A DNA stretch of 64,000 nucleotides from Halomicrobium sp. LC1Hm (lineage in GTDB: Archaea > Halobacteriota > Halobacteria > Halobacteriales > Haloarculaceae): positions 1,860,001 to 1,924,000 of the forward strand of contig NZ_CP044129.1 in assembly GCF_009617995.1 (NCBI RefSeq), read 5' to 3'. Below, in pieces: positions 1 to 8,403 of the stretch. Below the pieces are notes generated by a model that worked only from the letters and a program-made list of their open reading frames with translations, was not told the origin of the DNA and did not search any database. Both the position numbers and the translations under genes were made by a program. The number at the start of each line of letters is the position of its first letter. Within the stretch, counting starts at the first letter, position 1.

Positions 1-738
1 CTCGTGGACCGGGTACTCCAGCATCTCGGGGTAGATCCGCGAGTAGTCGCCATAACAGACGTGCAGGCCGAGGCGCACGTCTTCGGGGATCCCGTCGGCG
101 ATGCGTTCGAGACACTCGCCGACGATGGCGTGGTCGTCCTCGTACTGGGCGAGGGCGGGCTCGTCGATCTGGACGTACTTACAGCCGGCGTCGACGAGGC
201 GCTCGATCTCCTCGTTGACGAGGTCCGCCAGGGCGTAGGCGGCCTCCTCGGTCGTCTCGTAGGCCTCGTTGAAGGCCCAGCGAGCGAGCGTGTAGGGACC
301 GGTGATCGGGACCTTGACCGGACGGTCCGACACCGACGACGTGAACTTGTACTCGTCGACGAGCCACTCCTCGTCGTACTCGACCTCGTCGGCGATCGAG
401 GGCTTGTCGAAGTAGTTGTGGCCCCACACCTTCACGCGGCCGTTGAACTCGTAGCCGTCGATCAGCTCGGCGAAGTACTCGACCATCTCGTTGCGGCGCA
501 TCTCGCCGTCGACGACGGTGTCGAGCCCGGACCGCTCGTGTTCTCGCGTGATGAGTCGGGCGGCGTCGTCTTTCGCCTCTTCCCAGTTGTGCTCGTCGAA
601 GTCGGCGTCGGGATCTTCGAACAGCTCGCGGGCGCGGTCGTGCCACTTGGGCTTGGGGTAGGAGCCGACGACGCTGGTCAGCAGGAAGTGGTCGTTGTCG
701 TGGTCCTCGGGTCGGAACTGCTCGCGGGGACCGGTCAT
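1..738 (-). CDS. metE: Methionine synthase, MetE-type catalytic domain (3' end outside window)
   Basis: This is the catalytic half of a cobalamin-independent (MetE-like) methionine synthase, which methylates homocysteine to methionine. The visible 246 codons are open to the window edge, so the C-terminus is missing. A His-x-Cys pair inside the segment GLHVCYGDY matches the zinc-binding HxC of the MetE C-terminal barrel. The ATG overlaps the stop of the upstream gene by 4 nt (ATGA at 735-738), so the two are translationally coupled and probably form one split enzyme. The methyl donor cannot be told from sequence. Confidence 0.85.
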   Translation of the reverse strand, partial: MTGPREQFRPEDHDNDHFLLTSVVGSYPKPKWHDRARELFEDPDADFDEHNWEEAKDDAARLITREHERSGLDTVVDGEMRRNEMVEYFAELIDGYEFNGRVKVWGHNYFDKPSIADEVEYDEEWLVDEYKFTSSVSDRPVKVPITGPYTLARWAFNEAYETTEEAAYALADLVNEEIERLVDAGCKYVQIDEPALAQYEDDHAIVGECLERIADGIPEDVRLGLHVCYGDYSRIYPEMLEYPVHE

Positions 739-1730
739 GCTTCCACCTCCTCGATCGCGGCGGCGTCAGCCAGCGCCTCGATCTTGGCCTCGAACTTGTT
801 CTGTGGGAGGTAGAACAGCTCGGTGTTGGCCGTCGCGTAGACGGTGTCGTAGTCGCCGTCGGTCTGCTCGACGAACCACTCGACGCGCTCGCGGATCGTC
901 TCCGGGGTCTCGACGAACGTGTTCTGTCCGTCGACCAGCCCGAGCGCCACGTCGTCTTTGGTGCCGTACTCCTGGACGTTGTAGATGTTCTGCTCGTGGT
1001 CGGCGACCAGGTCGAAGCCGATGGCGTCCACGGCTGCGTCCATGAGGTGGGCGTACACCTTCTCGTCGAGAGCGCCCCAGTAGGTGTGAGCGACCACGTC
1101 GGCGTCGACGGCCGAAGCGACGGTGTCGATTGCCTCGCTGGCGCGCTCGTCGGCCCCCTCACCGGGCGCGTTCTCGACGAGAGACGGCTCCAGCAGGAAC
1201 AGCGTCTCGACGTCGGGGAACTGGTCGGCCTCGTCGGCGAGGAAGTCGGCGACGGCGTCGAGGAACGCTGCCTCGTCGCCGTAGTGCTCGTCGGTCGCGA
1301 GGTCCGCGAGCGAGTACGGACCCGGCAAGACCGCCTGGAGACCGGCGTCGACGTGCTCGGCCGCAGCGTCGAGTTCGCCGGCCACGTCGCCGGAGGCTTC
1401 GAGGTCGCCGGTGACGACCGGCTCCCTGTAGAAGTTGTTGTTGTTGTAGTAGCGAACGATCCCGCGGGTCTCGACGCTGTCGGCGACCGCCAGCGGGTGG
1501 GCGATCATGTCGTCCCATCGCAGCTGGCCCTCCGTGACGCGGTCGAGGCCGGCGTCGGTCTGGACGCCGACGACCTCCTCGCGAGCGCGGTCGTAGGCGT
1601 CGACGATTTCCGGCCCCTCCTCACCGCTGACGAGGTCGGACTTCTGGTGGCCTTTCAGTCGAGACAGTTCGTCTTTCGCCCAGTCCGGGAGCGGGAACAG
1701 ACCGGGTGTCGTGGCGACTACCTGTGTCAT
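735..1730 (-). CDS. MetE N-terminal-like methionine synthase subunit
   Basis: A 331-residue TIM-barrel protein of the UROD/MetE-like superfamily. It resembles the MetE N-terminal half. Where the catalytic half has His-x-Cys, this one reads VVAHTYWG, so the zinc cysteine is absent and it is unlikely to be catalytic alone. It probably serves as the structural or methyl-donor-binding half for the overlapping downstream gene. A run of four Asn (YYNNNNFY) lies near residue 98. A TATA-like box lies 26-35 bp upstream of the ATG. Confidence 0.8.
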   Translation of the reverse strand: MTQVVATTPGLFPLPDWAKDELSRLKGHQKSDLVSGEEGPEIVDAYDRAREEVVGVQTDAGLDRVTEGQLRWDDMIAHPLAVADSVETRGIVRYYNNNNFYREPVVTGDLEASGDVAGELDAAAEHVDAGLQAVLPGPYSLADLATDEHYGDEAAFLDAVADFLADEADQFPDVETLFLLEPSLVENAPGEGADERASEAIDTVASAVDADVVAHTYWGALDEKVYAHLMDAAVDAIGFDLVADHEQNIYNVQEYGTKDDVALGLVDGQNTFVETPETIRERVEWFVEQTDGDYDTVYATANTELFYLPQNKFEAKIEALADAAAIEEVEA

Positions 1731-1755
1731 TACGGCTAGGTTGGAAATGACGGGC

Positions 1756-1765
1756 TTTAATATTT
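1756..1765 (-). promoter_or_regulatory. TATA-like promoter of the split metE operon
   Basis: On the minus strand this reads aaatattaaa, in an AT-rich patch 26 bp upstream of the ATG at 1730. That is the spacing of a leaderless haloarchaeal promoter. A second AT-rich motif (gatatagg) lies a little further upstream. Confidence 0.5.
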
Positions 1766-1850
1766 CCTATATCAGAAAATGCCCCATGGTTATTGGTCGG
1801 CGGTCCGACGACTGGGCGTCACAGGCCGATAGTGGTGCGTGCTACCGCAC

Positions 1851-1860
1851 CTATATCCGT
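1851..1860 (+). promoter_or_regulatory. TATA-like promoter of the 59-aa zinc protein
   Basis: The sequence ctatatccgt ends 21 bp before the ATG at 1881, as expected for a leaderless transcript. Confidence 0.4.
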
Positions 1861-1880
1861 GCGACGTTCGAAGCTACAGT

Positions 1881-2060
1881 ATGGCACACAGCCCCGAAAA
1901 CGTCGTCGAGTTCGTCTGCTCGAACTGCCAGGTGACACACGCCGGCACGCCGGTTCACCGCTCGGCCGGCGATCACCAGTTCGAACCACCGGTGGCCTGT
2001 GGTGCCTGCGGAGCGACGGCGTTCGTCCCGACCAGCGAGTGGATTCACCACCACGAGTGA
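1881..2060 (+). CDS. Small zinc-ribbon protein, 59 aa
   Basis: A 59-residue acidic protein with two CxxC knuckles (Cys13/Cys16 and Cys40/Cys43), which together form a typical four-cysteine zinc ribbon. It has a His-rich end (HHHE). The ATG at 1881 was chosen because it follows a TATA-like box by about 25 bp; the in-frame upstream ATG at 1839 lies before that box. It belongs to the abundant class of haloarchaeal zinc microproteins. The function is unknown, and no neighbour clearly shares its operon. Confidence 0.7.
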   Translation: MAHSPENVVEFVCSNCQVTHAGTPVHRSAGDHQFEPPVACGACGATAFVPTSEWIHHHE

Positions 2061-2142
2061 CGCCGCCCCGGTCGTCTCACACGAGGGTCGACGCGGCGTC
2101 TGCCCGTCCCGCAGAGCGACCCGACTCAGAGTACACAGCCGA

Positions 2143-2766
2143 TCACGGGAGCGGGCTCTCGTCTCGGGACTCGAACCGGATCACGACCAGTCGCTCGTAG
2201 GGGTGGGCTTCGTCGGCGACGATCTCGCCCGCGAGCCCCCGCTCGTGAGCGTAGCGTTGTACGTCGCCGATCCCGGTGAGGCTGCTGATCAGCAGGAAGA
2301 CACGCCCGCCGGGGGCCAGCACGCGCTCGACCGCTTCGAGGAAGGGGTCGACGAGCCTGCGGCCGTCTTCTCCGCCCGAGAGCGCGTGTTCCATCCAGTC
2401 GTCCCACTCCTTGTCTGGCTCGGTGGGCAGGTAGGGCGGGTTGAACGTGACGAGATCGAAGGCGTCGTCGCGGAACGGATCGAGCAGGTCGGCACGGACG
2501 GCCGGCACACCGCGAGCCGCTGCCTCGCGACAGGCGTCCGGGTTCAGATCGGACGCGACCACGTCGACGCCCGCCTCGGCCAGCGTCTCGGCGACGTAGC
2601 CTGATCCTGTTCCCACGTCGAGCCCGCGGTCGCCGGGCGCGGCGTGTGACCTGGCCGTCCGCGCCAGCAGGTCGGAGTCTTCTGCCGGCTGGTACACCGT
2701 CTCCGTGTCGCGCTGTGTGGCGAGCGAGGGCCGTCCGTCGTCGTCTGTCGGAGGCTGGCCGGGCAT
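2143..2766 (-). CDS. HemK2/Mtq2-type protein-glutamine methyltransferase
   Basis: A 207-residue class I SAM-dependent methyltransferase. SAM motif I reads LDVGTGSGY (about residues 48-56), and the signature NPPY follows (about 113-116). NPPY is typical of enzymes that methylate glutamine in release factors (HemK/PrmC, Mtq2). The short length without an N-terminal helical domain fits the archaeal/eukaryotic HemK2 group acting on aRF1. It starts 2 bp after the ksgA stop and ends the ribosome-related operon. The substrate assignment rests on family knowledge. Confidence 0.8.
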   Translation of the reverse strand: MPGQPPTDDDGRPSLATQRDTETVYQPAEDSDLLARTARSHAAPGDRGLDVGTGSGYVAETLAEAGVDVVASDLNPDACREAAARGVPAVRADLLDPFRDDAFDLVTFNPPYLPTEPDKEWDDWMEHALSGGEDGRRLVDPFLEAVERVLAPGGRVFLLISSLTGIGDVQRYAHERGLAGEIVADEAHPYERLVVIRFESRDESPLP

Positions 2767-2768
2767 CG

Positions 2769-3641
2769 CTAGTACTCACCGGGTCGGCCGGTCTCGTAGG
2801 CGAGCGTCGCCAGCGCTGCGAACGTCGCGGGGGATAGCTCTCCCGCGCGCTTGCTCATCAGCGACTCGTCTGCGGCGTCGACGACGGCGTCGGGATCGCC
2901 GAGATCGGTGATGTGGGCCGTGTTCCGGACGGCGTTTCGCATCGTCTTGCGACGCTGTGTGAACACGCCCTTGAGAAAGTCCATGAAGAAGCCGTCGTCC
3001 GGGACGGTGTAGTCGGGTTCGCGCGGCCGGAGCCGGACGACGGCACTGTCGACGCGGGGCTGTGGGTCGAACGCCGTCGGCGGCACCGTCTCGACGATCT
3101 CGACGTCGGCGTAGTGGCCCGCCGTCACCGAGAGCCGCCCGTAGTCGTCGCTTCCGGGGTCTGCTGCCATCCGTTCGGCGAACTCCTGCTGGAACATCAG
3201 GACGAGGGGCTTCCCGCGCGGGAGCAGTCGGAACGCGATCTCGCTGGAGGCCCCGTAGGGGAGATTCGAGACGCTCGCGGAGAACTCGGGCAGGTCCACG
3301 TCGAGGGCGTCACCCTCGACGATCGTCAGGCGATCGGCGTCGATGGCGTCGGCGAACTCCTCGCGCAGGTGGGCCGCGAAGTCGGGATCGCGCTCGATCG
3401 CGGTCACCCGGTCCGCGGCCGCGAGCAGTCGATCCGTCAGCGCGCCGGGGCCGGCACCGACCTCCAGTACGTGTGATCGGTCCATCTGGTCGGCGTAGCC
3501 CGGAATCCGGTCCAGAACTCGATCGTCGACCAGGAAGTGCTGGTCCTGTCGGGTGTCCGCTCGCTTGCCCGCACGGGCGACGAGCGCGTCCGGATCGCGA
3601 GCGCCGTCGGCCCCCTCGGAGGGCGGTCCGTCGGTAGTCAT
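2769..3641 (-). CDS. ksgA: 16S rRNA adenine dimethyltransferase KsgA/Dim1
   Basis: A 290-residue rRNA N6,N6-dimethyladenosine transferase that modifies the two adjacent adenines in the 3'-terminal hairpin of 16S rRNA. Visible family features are the QHFLVD start, the SAM motif LEVGAGPGALT and the catalytic NLPYGASSE motif. A conserved C-terminal segment includes FTQRRKTMRNA. The ATG at 3641 was chosen because it gives the usual family length. It lies between DUF655 and the HemK2-like gene, an order that I recall as conserved in haloarchaea. Confidence 0.92.
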   Translation of the reverse strand: MTTDGPPSEGADGARDPDALVARAGKRADTRQDQHFLVDDRVLDRIPGYADQMDRSHVLEVGAGPGALTDRLLAAADRVTAIERDPDFAAHLREEFADAIDADRLTIVEGDALDVDLPEFSASVSNLPYGASSEIAFRLLPRGKPLVLMFQQEFAERMAADPGSDDYGRLSVTAGHYADVEIVETVPPTAFDPQPRVDSAVVRLRPREPDYTVPDDGFFMDFLKGVFTQRRKTMRNAVRNTAHITDLGDPDAVVDAADESLMSKRAGELSPATFAALATLAYETGRPGEY

Positions 3642-3691
3642 CGCTCGCGGATAGCGGGCAGACCCGTAAAACGCTGTCACTTCCGGACCGA

Positions 3692-4264
3692 CTAGGACTG
3701 GTCTTCGCGGCGCACGAACCTGCTGTACTTCAGGTCGTCCTCCGATAGCTCTTCGAGGATCCGTTCGACCAGGACCTCCTTGGGGTTGTGGAGGCCGCTG
3801 ACTCGTTCTTCGAGTTCCTCGAAGCTCTCGAAGGGCTTGCGCTTGCGCTCGTCGAGAATGGAGTTGCGCAGCTTCTTGCCGATTCCGGGCAGCAGGTTCA
3901 GCTGGTGAAGCCGGAGCGTGATCGGCTGGGCCTCGTTGTAGAAGTCGACGAACCGGTCTGCCTCTGCCTCGACGAGGTCCTCGACGGCGTAGTCGAGTTC
4001 GGACTGCGCACCGCTCGGGAGGTCGTCGTACTCGACGACGCTGACCCGGTCGAAGTCGGTGCTGTGAACGTCGATACGGTCGCCGAAGGTCACGTCCGTC
4101 TCCTCCCCGACCACGATCTCGTAGAGACTGAAGTCTTCGGTCCCCATCGCGTACGCGAGCGGCTGCTTTTGATACTGTGGCCGGTCGTCCTCTGACTTGC
4201 CGTGTGGCAGGAAGTCCAGGACGACGGCCGGTTCGCCGTCGTCACCGCTCTCGGTATCGCTCAT
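3692..4264 (-). CDS. DUF655 family protein (OB-fold plus helix-hairpin-helix)
   Basis: A 190-residue archaeal DUF655 protein. The N-terminal part is a beta-rich, OB-like domain, and the C-terminal part has a helix-hairpin-helix segment (LLPGIGKKLRNSILDERK) suggesting nucleic-acid binding. It lies between rpoF and ksgA in a translation/transcription cluster, which supports an RNA- or ribosome-linked role. The biochemical activity is unknown. The ATG at 4264 follows a weakly conserved leader. Confidence 0.8.
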   Translation of the reverse strand: MSDTESGDDGEPAVVLDFLPHGKSEDDRPQYQKQPLAYAMGTEDFSLYEIVVGEETDVTFGDRIDVHSTDFDRVSVVEYDDLPSGAQSELDYAVEDLVEAEADRFVDFYNEAQPITLRLHQLNLLPGIGKKLRNSILDERKRKPFESFEELEERVSGLHNPKEVLVERILEELSEDDLKYSRFVRREDQS

Positions 4265-4387
4265 GCGAGTCGATAGGTCTAGCGTCCACTTAATGGCGTG
4301 GGTCGGGAGGCCGGCGACAATCGCCACGCGGGCGACCGATCTACAGAGAAGCAAGGCGAGTGCCGCGGGGCTCGACCCCGAGGTGGT

Positions 4388-4744
4388 TCACGCGTACTGC
4401 TTGACGACGTTGAGAATCTCGTCGAGTTCGTCGCCCGACAGCGAGTACCGCTCCTGTGCGAACACGGAGCGCAGCTCGTCGCGATCCAGCGGTCGGAGGT
4501 TCGCGATCTTGTAGGCGGTCGCCTCGTCGATCTTCTCCAGGTCCCGTAGCTGGTCGACGAACTCGTCGGCCTCGTCGGGATCGAGCATCGCGAATCGGTT
4601 GACGTGCTCGATCGCACGAGCGAGCTCGTAACGCATCTCTCGATCCTCGTCCATCGAGCGCTCGGCTTCGATGTCTTCGAGGATCTCCTTCGTTTCGGCG
4701 ATCGTGAGGTACTCCTCGTCGACCTTCTCTTTGAAGATCGTCAT
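4388..4744 (-). CDS. rpoF: DNA-directed RNA polymerase subunit F (Rpb4-like)
   Basis: A 118-residue highly acidic, helical protein of the RpoF/Rpb4 family. With RpoE it forms the stalk of archaeal RNA polymerase, which helps promoter opening and binds nascent RNA. The C-terminal HRDC-like region (SGDELDEILNVVKQY) is typical. It begins 3 bp after the L21e stop at 4748, so the two are cotranscribed, as in many archaea. Confidence 0.92.
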   Translation of the reverse strand: MTIFKEKVDEEYLTIAETKEILEDIEAERSMDEDREMRYELARAIEHVNRFAMLDPDEADEFVDQLRDLEKIDEATAYKIANLRPLDRDELRSVFAQERYSLSGDELDEILNVVKQYA

Positions 4745-4747
4745 ACC

Positions 4748-5038
4748 TTACTCCTGTCGGCGGAGGTGTGCGGGCGTGACGATGATCGTCTTGTCCTTGC
4801 CGCTGTCGTTGATCTCGACCTTGTAGGCTTCGCCCTGCTGTCCGAGGACGACGCCGGTCGAACCGTCGAAGCGCGGGTGGAAGCGACCGTCGTTGACCGA
4901 CGGGTCGATCTTGAGGTGGACGGTGTCGCCCTCCTCGTACTGCTCGACGGCGCGCTGGGGCGGCGAGGTGCCGCGCTCGCGTGGCGTGTTCTTCAGCTTG
5001 TTCCGCGTTCCTTTGAGGGGTCCATCCGAACTGGGCAT
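4748..5038 (-). CDS. rpl21e: 50S ribosomal protein L21e
   Basis: A 96-residue ribosomal protein of the eukaryotic/archaeal L21e family, with the signature start [14 protein letters not shown] and an SH3-like core ([15 protein letters not shown]). It is the first gene of a run L21e-rpoF-DUF655-ksgA-hemK2 on the minus strand. A TATA-like gttttatta box lies 28 bp upstream, and a 39-bp tandem duplication lies just beyond that. Confidence 0.95.
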   Translation of the reverse strand: MPSSDGPLKGTRNKLKNTPRERGTSPPQRAVEQYEEGDTVHLKIDPSVNDGRFHPRFDGSTGVVLGQQGEAYKVEINDSGKDKTIIVTPAHLRRQE

Positions 5039-5065
5039 TCGTGCGGAGGGGTAATCCGGTCGTCC

Positions 5066-5074
5066 TAATAAAAC
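5066..5074 (-). promoter_or_regulatory. TATA-like promoter of rpl21e operon
   Basis: The minus strand reads gttttatta, 28 bp before the L21e ATG. It separates the L21e operon from the aEF-1beta pair upstream. Confidence 0.5.
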
Positions 5075-5091
5075 GTGCGTTCCCGTCGCGC

Positions 5092-5169
5092 CAGTGCGAG
5101 CGTCCTCTCGACAGGATATCACACCTCGGACAGTGCGAGCGTCCTCTCGACAGGATATCACACCTCGGA
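5092..5169. repeat. Perfect 39-bp tandem duplication plus partial third copy
   Basis: Two identical 39-bp units (5092-5130 and 5131-5169) stand head to tail, followed by a degenerate start of a third copy (cagcgcgagcgtc, 5170-5182). It lies between the aEF-1beta stop and the L21e promoter. Each unit carries cctctcgacaggatatcaca. It may be a duplicated regulatory or terminator segment, or a recent slippage event. Confidence 0.95.
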
Positions 5170-5223
5170 CAGCGCGAGCGTCGCGACTCGGCGCGTCGAA
5201 CCGCAGTGAAGAAAGCGCTCGGT

Positions 5224-5490
5224 CTATATCCGGCCGACGTTCTCGACGGAGACCGACTCCACGTCGTCGACGTTGCTGAAGGCCTCCTCGACGGCTTCCG
5301 TGCCACCGCTGTCGTCGGGGACGATCACCGTCGGGAACAGGGCGACGAGCCCGAAGGCCACATCGTCGCGCTCGACGCCGTTGATCTTCGCGCCTTCGGG
5401 GAGCGACCCTTCCAGACGCTCCTGGAGCGCGTCCAGGTCGACGTCCGGGCTGTTCGGCATGACCTTGATCTTGGCGGCGACTTTCCCCAT
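5224..5490 (-). CDS. aef1B: Translation elongation factor 1-beta
   Basis: An 88-residue aEF-1beta, the guanine-nucleotide exchange factor for aEF-1alpha in protein synthesis. The length and ferredoxin-like alpha/beta pattern match the family; it begins [12 protein letters not shown] and contains [14 protein letters not shown]. It starts 2 bp after the upstream zinc microprotein stop, so the two form a bicistronic unit. Confidence 0.92.
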   Translation of the reverse strand: MGKVAAKIKVMPNSPDVDLDALQERLEGSLPEGAKINGVERDDVAFGLVALFPTVIVPDDSGGTEAVEEAFSNVDDVESVSVENVGRI

Positions 5491-5492
5491 CG

Positions 5493-5678
5493 TTAGGGCC
5501 CCCGGAAGCCACAGTCGGGACACTCGTAGAGGTTGCTCTGCTTGCGGCAGGTCCCACAGCGGTAGATCTGCTGACCGCAGTCCGGGCACTTGAACGCGGC
5601 CGCGTTCGTGCCGGCGATGTTGATGCCACACGAGACGCACTTCTGTGTGCGTTTTTGCTGAGTTTCGCTCTCGCTCAT
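5493..5678 (-). CDS. HVO_2753-family zinc-finger microprotein
   Basis: A 61-residue protein with four CxxC knuckles (Cys14/17, 31/34, 41/44, 53/56), enough for two zinc sites. It matches the HVO_2753 family; the Haloferax volcanii member has a solved structure and a reported effect on swarming and biofilm. It precedes aEF-1beta by 2 bp. A TATA-like box (cttttaacga on the plus strand, 5701-5710) lies upstream. Its molecular role is unknown, but the tight linkage suggests a translation connection. Confidence 0.85.
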   Translation of the reverse strand: MSESETQQKRTQKCVSCGINIAGTNAAAFKCPDCGQQIYRCGTCRKQSNLYECPDCGFRGP

Positions 5679-5700
5679 ACACGCTGGTATCCGGCCACGA

Positions 5701-5710
5701 CTTTTAACGA
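5701..5710 (-). promoter_or_regulatory. TATA-like promoter of zinc protein-aef1B operon
   Basis: The minus strand reads tcgttaaaag, 23 bp before the ATG at 5678. Confidence 0.45.
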
Positions 5711-5768
5711 TTGTCAAACGCGCCGGAGTGGACGGCGATGTCTCGAACGGACGCGATAGCCCGCCGGA

Positions 5769-6359
5769 CTAGCTCCCCGGCAGGATGTCACCCAGCGCGG
5801 CACCGATCGCCATCGGGAAGAAGGCCACGACGCAGACACAGAAGTCCAGCCACGGGTCCGCCCAGTCGACGACGCCCCAGACGCTCAACAGTGTGACTGC
5901 CGTCACGAACGACGAGCCGAGGACGCCCACGAGTCGCCGCGGGACGAGACCGAAGAACGCGTAGGCGACCCGCACGTCCTGAATGTCGGCCACGTAGAGG
6001 ATCCCGACGACCACTGCGACCGTCGCGAGCAGCGTCAGGGCCAGGAACGGCGGGCGAGCGGCGATGAATCGACCGGAGTCGACCGTCCCGCCCTCGACGG
6101 CCATCGGAATGCCAAAGAGCAGCGCGCCCAGCACCGACTCTGCGAGGTCCGCACGGTCGAATCCCCAGACGACCCGGCCGAACACCGGTCCGTCGTCGTC
6201 GACCTCGCTCGCCGTCTGCATCGCCTCGCGGACGCGGGCTCGTTCTTCTGGAGAGTCGACGAGGGCCTCAAGCTCCGAGAGGTCGTCGAACAGGTCGCTC
6301 ATGTCGGCGTCGTCCTGCTCGACCGGCGACACCCCTCGCCGCCGCTCGGATCGGCTCAT
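5769..6359 (-). CDS. DUF2391-family integral membrane protein
   Basis: A 196-residue protein with an acidic cytoplasmic N-terminus (about residues 1-70) followed by four or five hydrophobic segments. The overall pattern matches the DUF2391/TIGR02587 membrane family, whose function is unknown. Its ATG overlaps the stop of the upstream dehydrogenase (ATGA, 6356-6359), so the two are coupled. An alternative in-frame ATG (MSDLFDDL) lies 19 codons further in. Confidence 0.65.
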   Translation of the reverse strand: MSRSERRRGVSPVEQDDADMSDLFDDLSELEALVDSPEERARVREAMQTASEVDDDGPVFGRVVWGFDRADLAESVLGALLFGIPMAVEGGTVDSGRFIAARPPFLALTLLATVAVVVGILYVADIQDVRVAYAFFGLVPRRLVGVLGSSFVTAVTLLSVWGVVDWADPWLDFCVCVVAFFPMAIGAALGDILPGS

Positions 6360-7234
6360 CGCTCACCGGGCTCTGCCGACCGGGCTTCGACGGTCGGGTT
6401 CGGCTGGGCGGGTCCGACTCGCTCGCCCTGTTCCCACTCGTAGAACCCGGTGCCAGTCTGGCGGCCCAGTTCGCCCGATTCGACTTTCTCGAAGAGCAGG
6501 TCCGGCGGATCGAACCGACCGCCGAGGTCCAGCGCCAGAGCCTCCAGTGCCGACAGGACCGTATCGAGGCCCAGCCGGTCGGCCAGTCCGAGCGGACCGA
6601 TCGGGTGGTCGCGACCCAGTTCGAGCGCGCGGTCGATGGCCGGAACGCTCGCGACGCCGTCCTCGACCATCCTGACGGCCTCCGCGATGGTCGCCAGGTC
6701 CAGTCGCGTCGTCGCGAACCCCGGCGTGTCACGGACCACGATCGGCGTGGCGTCGAGCGACTCGACGAACGACACCGCGCGGTCCCGTGTGTCTGCCGTC
6801 GTCTGGTCGGCGACGACGAGTTCGACCAGCTGGCTCTCTGCCGGATCGACCACGTGGATGCCGACCGCGCGGCCGGGCCGACGGAGGCCCGCCGCGACAG
6901 CCGTGATTCGATCGTACGTGTCTCCCACGACGAGCAGCGTCTCCGCTCCGATCTGTGCCTCGACATCGGCGAGCAGGTCCCGTCGAGCGTCGATCTCGCG
7001 TCCAGTGACATCGAGGACCACGTCGGCACCGCCGACGGCCGCTTCCAGTCCGGTCGTGCCGTCGATCGCGTCACTGTCACCGCGAGCGCGACGCTGAACC
7101 GCGTCGACGCTGTCCATCACGGCGTTGGCGTCGTCCCCGTAGAGGCGAACCGTCGCCTCCGCCCGGAGACACCACGCCGCGAGGGCGTGACTGGTGGTCG
7201 AGGTCCCGAGTACGGCAACGTCCATGCGTGACAT
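6356..7234 (-). CDS. 3-hydroxyacyl-CoA dehydrogenase-like protein with altered NAD motif
   Basis: A 292-residue member of the 3-hydroxyacyl-CoA/3-hydroxybutyryl-CoA dehydrogenase fold: an N-terminal Rossmann domain and a C-terminal helical domain ending in GTGFYEWEQG. Normal members read GxGxMGxGIA at the N-terminus, but here it is VLGTSTTSHALA. The glycine-rich NAD loop is therefore degenerate, and NAD use is doubtful. The C-terminal region keeps the pattern DHPIGPLGLADRLGLD. A second ATG three codons in is an equally possible start. Confidence 0.7.
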   Translation of the reverse strand: MSRMDVAVLGTSTTSHALAAWCLRAEATVRLYGDDANAVMDSVDAVQRRARGDSDAIDGTTGLEAAVGGADVVLDVTGREIDARRDLLADVEAQIGAETLLVVGDTYDRITAVAAGLRRPGRAVGIHVVDPAESQLVELVVADQTTADTRDRAVSFVESLDATPIVVRDTPGFATTRLDLATIAEAVRMVEDGVASVPAIDRALELGRDHPIGPLGLADRLGLDTVLSALEALALDLGGRFDPPDLLFEKVESGELGRQTGTGFYEWEQGERVGPAQPNPTVEARSAEPGER

Positions 7235-7410
7235 CGGGTCGCCACACCGGATAAGCCTTTACTGGAACTCCCGCTCGTCGCGGACATCGCCCCCGATCGA
7301 TGGATTCACACGAGGGGAAGCTGAAACGAGATCCGTGCAAAGAGGCGCTGAGCTGTCACATTCCGTCGAGTAAGCCCGTGTTACTATCGGCACTGATCGC
7401 CACCAGCCAA

Positions 7411-7420
7411 ACGTTTATAT
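7411..7420 (+). promoter_or_regulatory. TATA-box promoter of tfb
   Basis: The sequence acgtttatat is a strong TATA box 30 bp before the ATG at 7450, in a locally AT-rich stretch. Confidence 0.6.
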
Positions 7421-7449
7421 GTCTGAATTGTTTCTCCATAAAAGGACAC

Positions 7450-8403
7450 ATGGAGCGCCCCACCCGCCAGCGCGAGCACGACGGGACGCAGGAGCAGGAA
7501 ACGGAAGAATCCGAGCAGACCTGTCCTGAGTGTGACTCGACGGCAATATCGACGGACGGGAGCGGCGAACTCATCTGCGAAGACTGCGGACTTGTCATCG
7601 AAGATGAGAACATCGACCGCGGCCCGGAATGGCGCGCGTTCAACCATTCTGAACGGCAGAGCAAGTCCCGCGTCGGGGCACCGACGACCCAGACGATGCA
7701 CGACAAGGGGCTGACGACGACGATCGACTGGAAGGACAAGGACGCGTACGGCCGGTCCATCTCGTCGAAGAAGCGATCCCAGATGCACCGGCTGCGAAAG
7801 TGGCAAGAGCGAATTCGGACGAAGGACGCGGGGGAGCGCAACCTCCAGTTCGCCCTCTCGGAGATCGATCGGATGGCGTCGGCACTGGGCGTCCCGCGCT
7901 CGGTGCGGGAAGTCGCGTCGGTGATCTACCGGCGCGCGCTGGACGAGGACCTCATCCGCGGCCGCTCCATCGAGGGCGTCGCGACCTCCTGTCTGTACGC
8001 CGCCTGCCGACAGGAGGGCATCCCACGGAGCCTCGAAGAGGTCTCGGACGTCTCTCGGGTCGAGCAAAAGGAGATCGGGCGCACGTACCGCTACGTCGCC
8101 CAGGAGCTCAAGCTCAAGATGGAGCCCGTCGACCCCAAACAGTACGTCCCGCGCTTCGCCAGCGAACTCGAACTCAGCGAGGAGGTCCAGTCGAAGGCCA
8201 ACGAGATCATCGACGTGACCGCCGAGCAGGGCCTGCTGTCGGGCAAGTCCCCCACGGGCTACGCCGCGGCGGCGATCTACGCCGCGTCGCTGCTGTGCAA
8301 CGAGAAGAAGACCCAGCGAGAGGTCGCCGACGTTGCCCAGGTGACGGAAGTGACGATCCGGAACCGCTACCAGGAACAGATCGAAGCGATGGGGATCCAC
8401 TGA
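7450..8403 (+). CDS. tfb: Transcription initiation factor IIB (TFB)
   Basis: A 317-residue TFB that recruits RNA polymerase to TBP-bound promoters. The N-terminal zinc ribbon has Cys25/Cys28 and Cys43/Cys46. It is followed by the B-reader/linker region ([10 protein letters not shown]) and two cyclin-like repeats, the second ending with a helix-turn-helix ([20 protein letters not shown]) that contacts the BRE. The ATG at 7450 lies after the TATA box; the longer in-frame upstream extension is AT-rich promoter sequence. Haloarchaea carry several TFBs, and which paralogue this is cannot be told here. Confidence 0.95.
   Translation: MERPTRQREHDGTQEQETEESEQTCPECDSTAISTDGSGELICEDCGLVIEDENIDRGPEWRAFNHSERQSKSRVGAPTTQTMHDKGLTTTIDWKDKDAYGRSISSKKRSQMHRLRKWQERIRTKDAGERNLQFALSEIDRMASALGVPRSVREVASVIYRRALDEDLIRGRSIEGVATSCLYAACRQEGIPRSLEEVSDVSRVEQKEIGRTYRYVAQELKLKMEPVDPKQYVPRFASELELSEEVQSKANEIIDVTAEQGLLSGKSPTGYAAAAIYAASLLCNEKKTQREVADVAQVTEVTIRNRYQEQIEAMGIH

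Noticed and set aside
5092-5182. Possible CRISPR-like array
   Set aside because: The two units are directly adjacent with no spacers, so this is a tandem duplication.
7300-7449. N-terminal extension of TFB
   Set aside because: It spans the TATA box and is AT-rich; TFB proteins start near the zinc ribbon.
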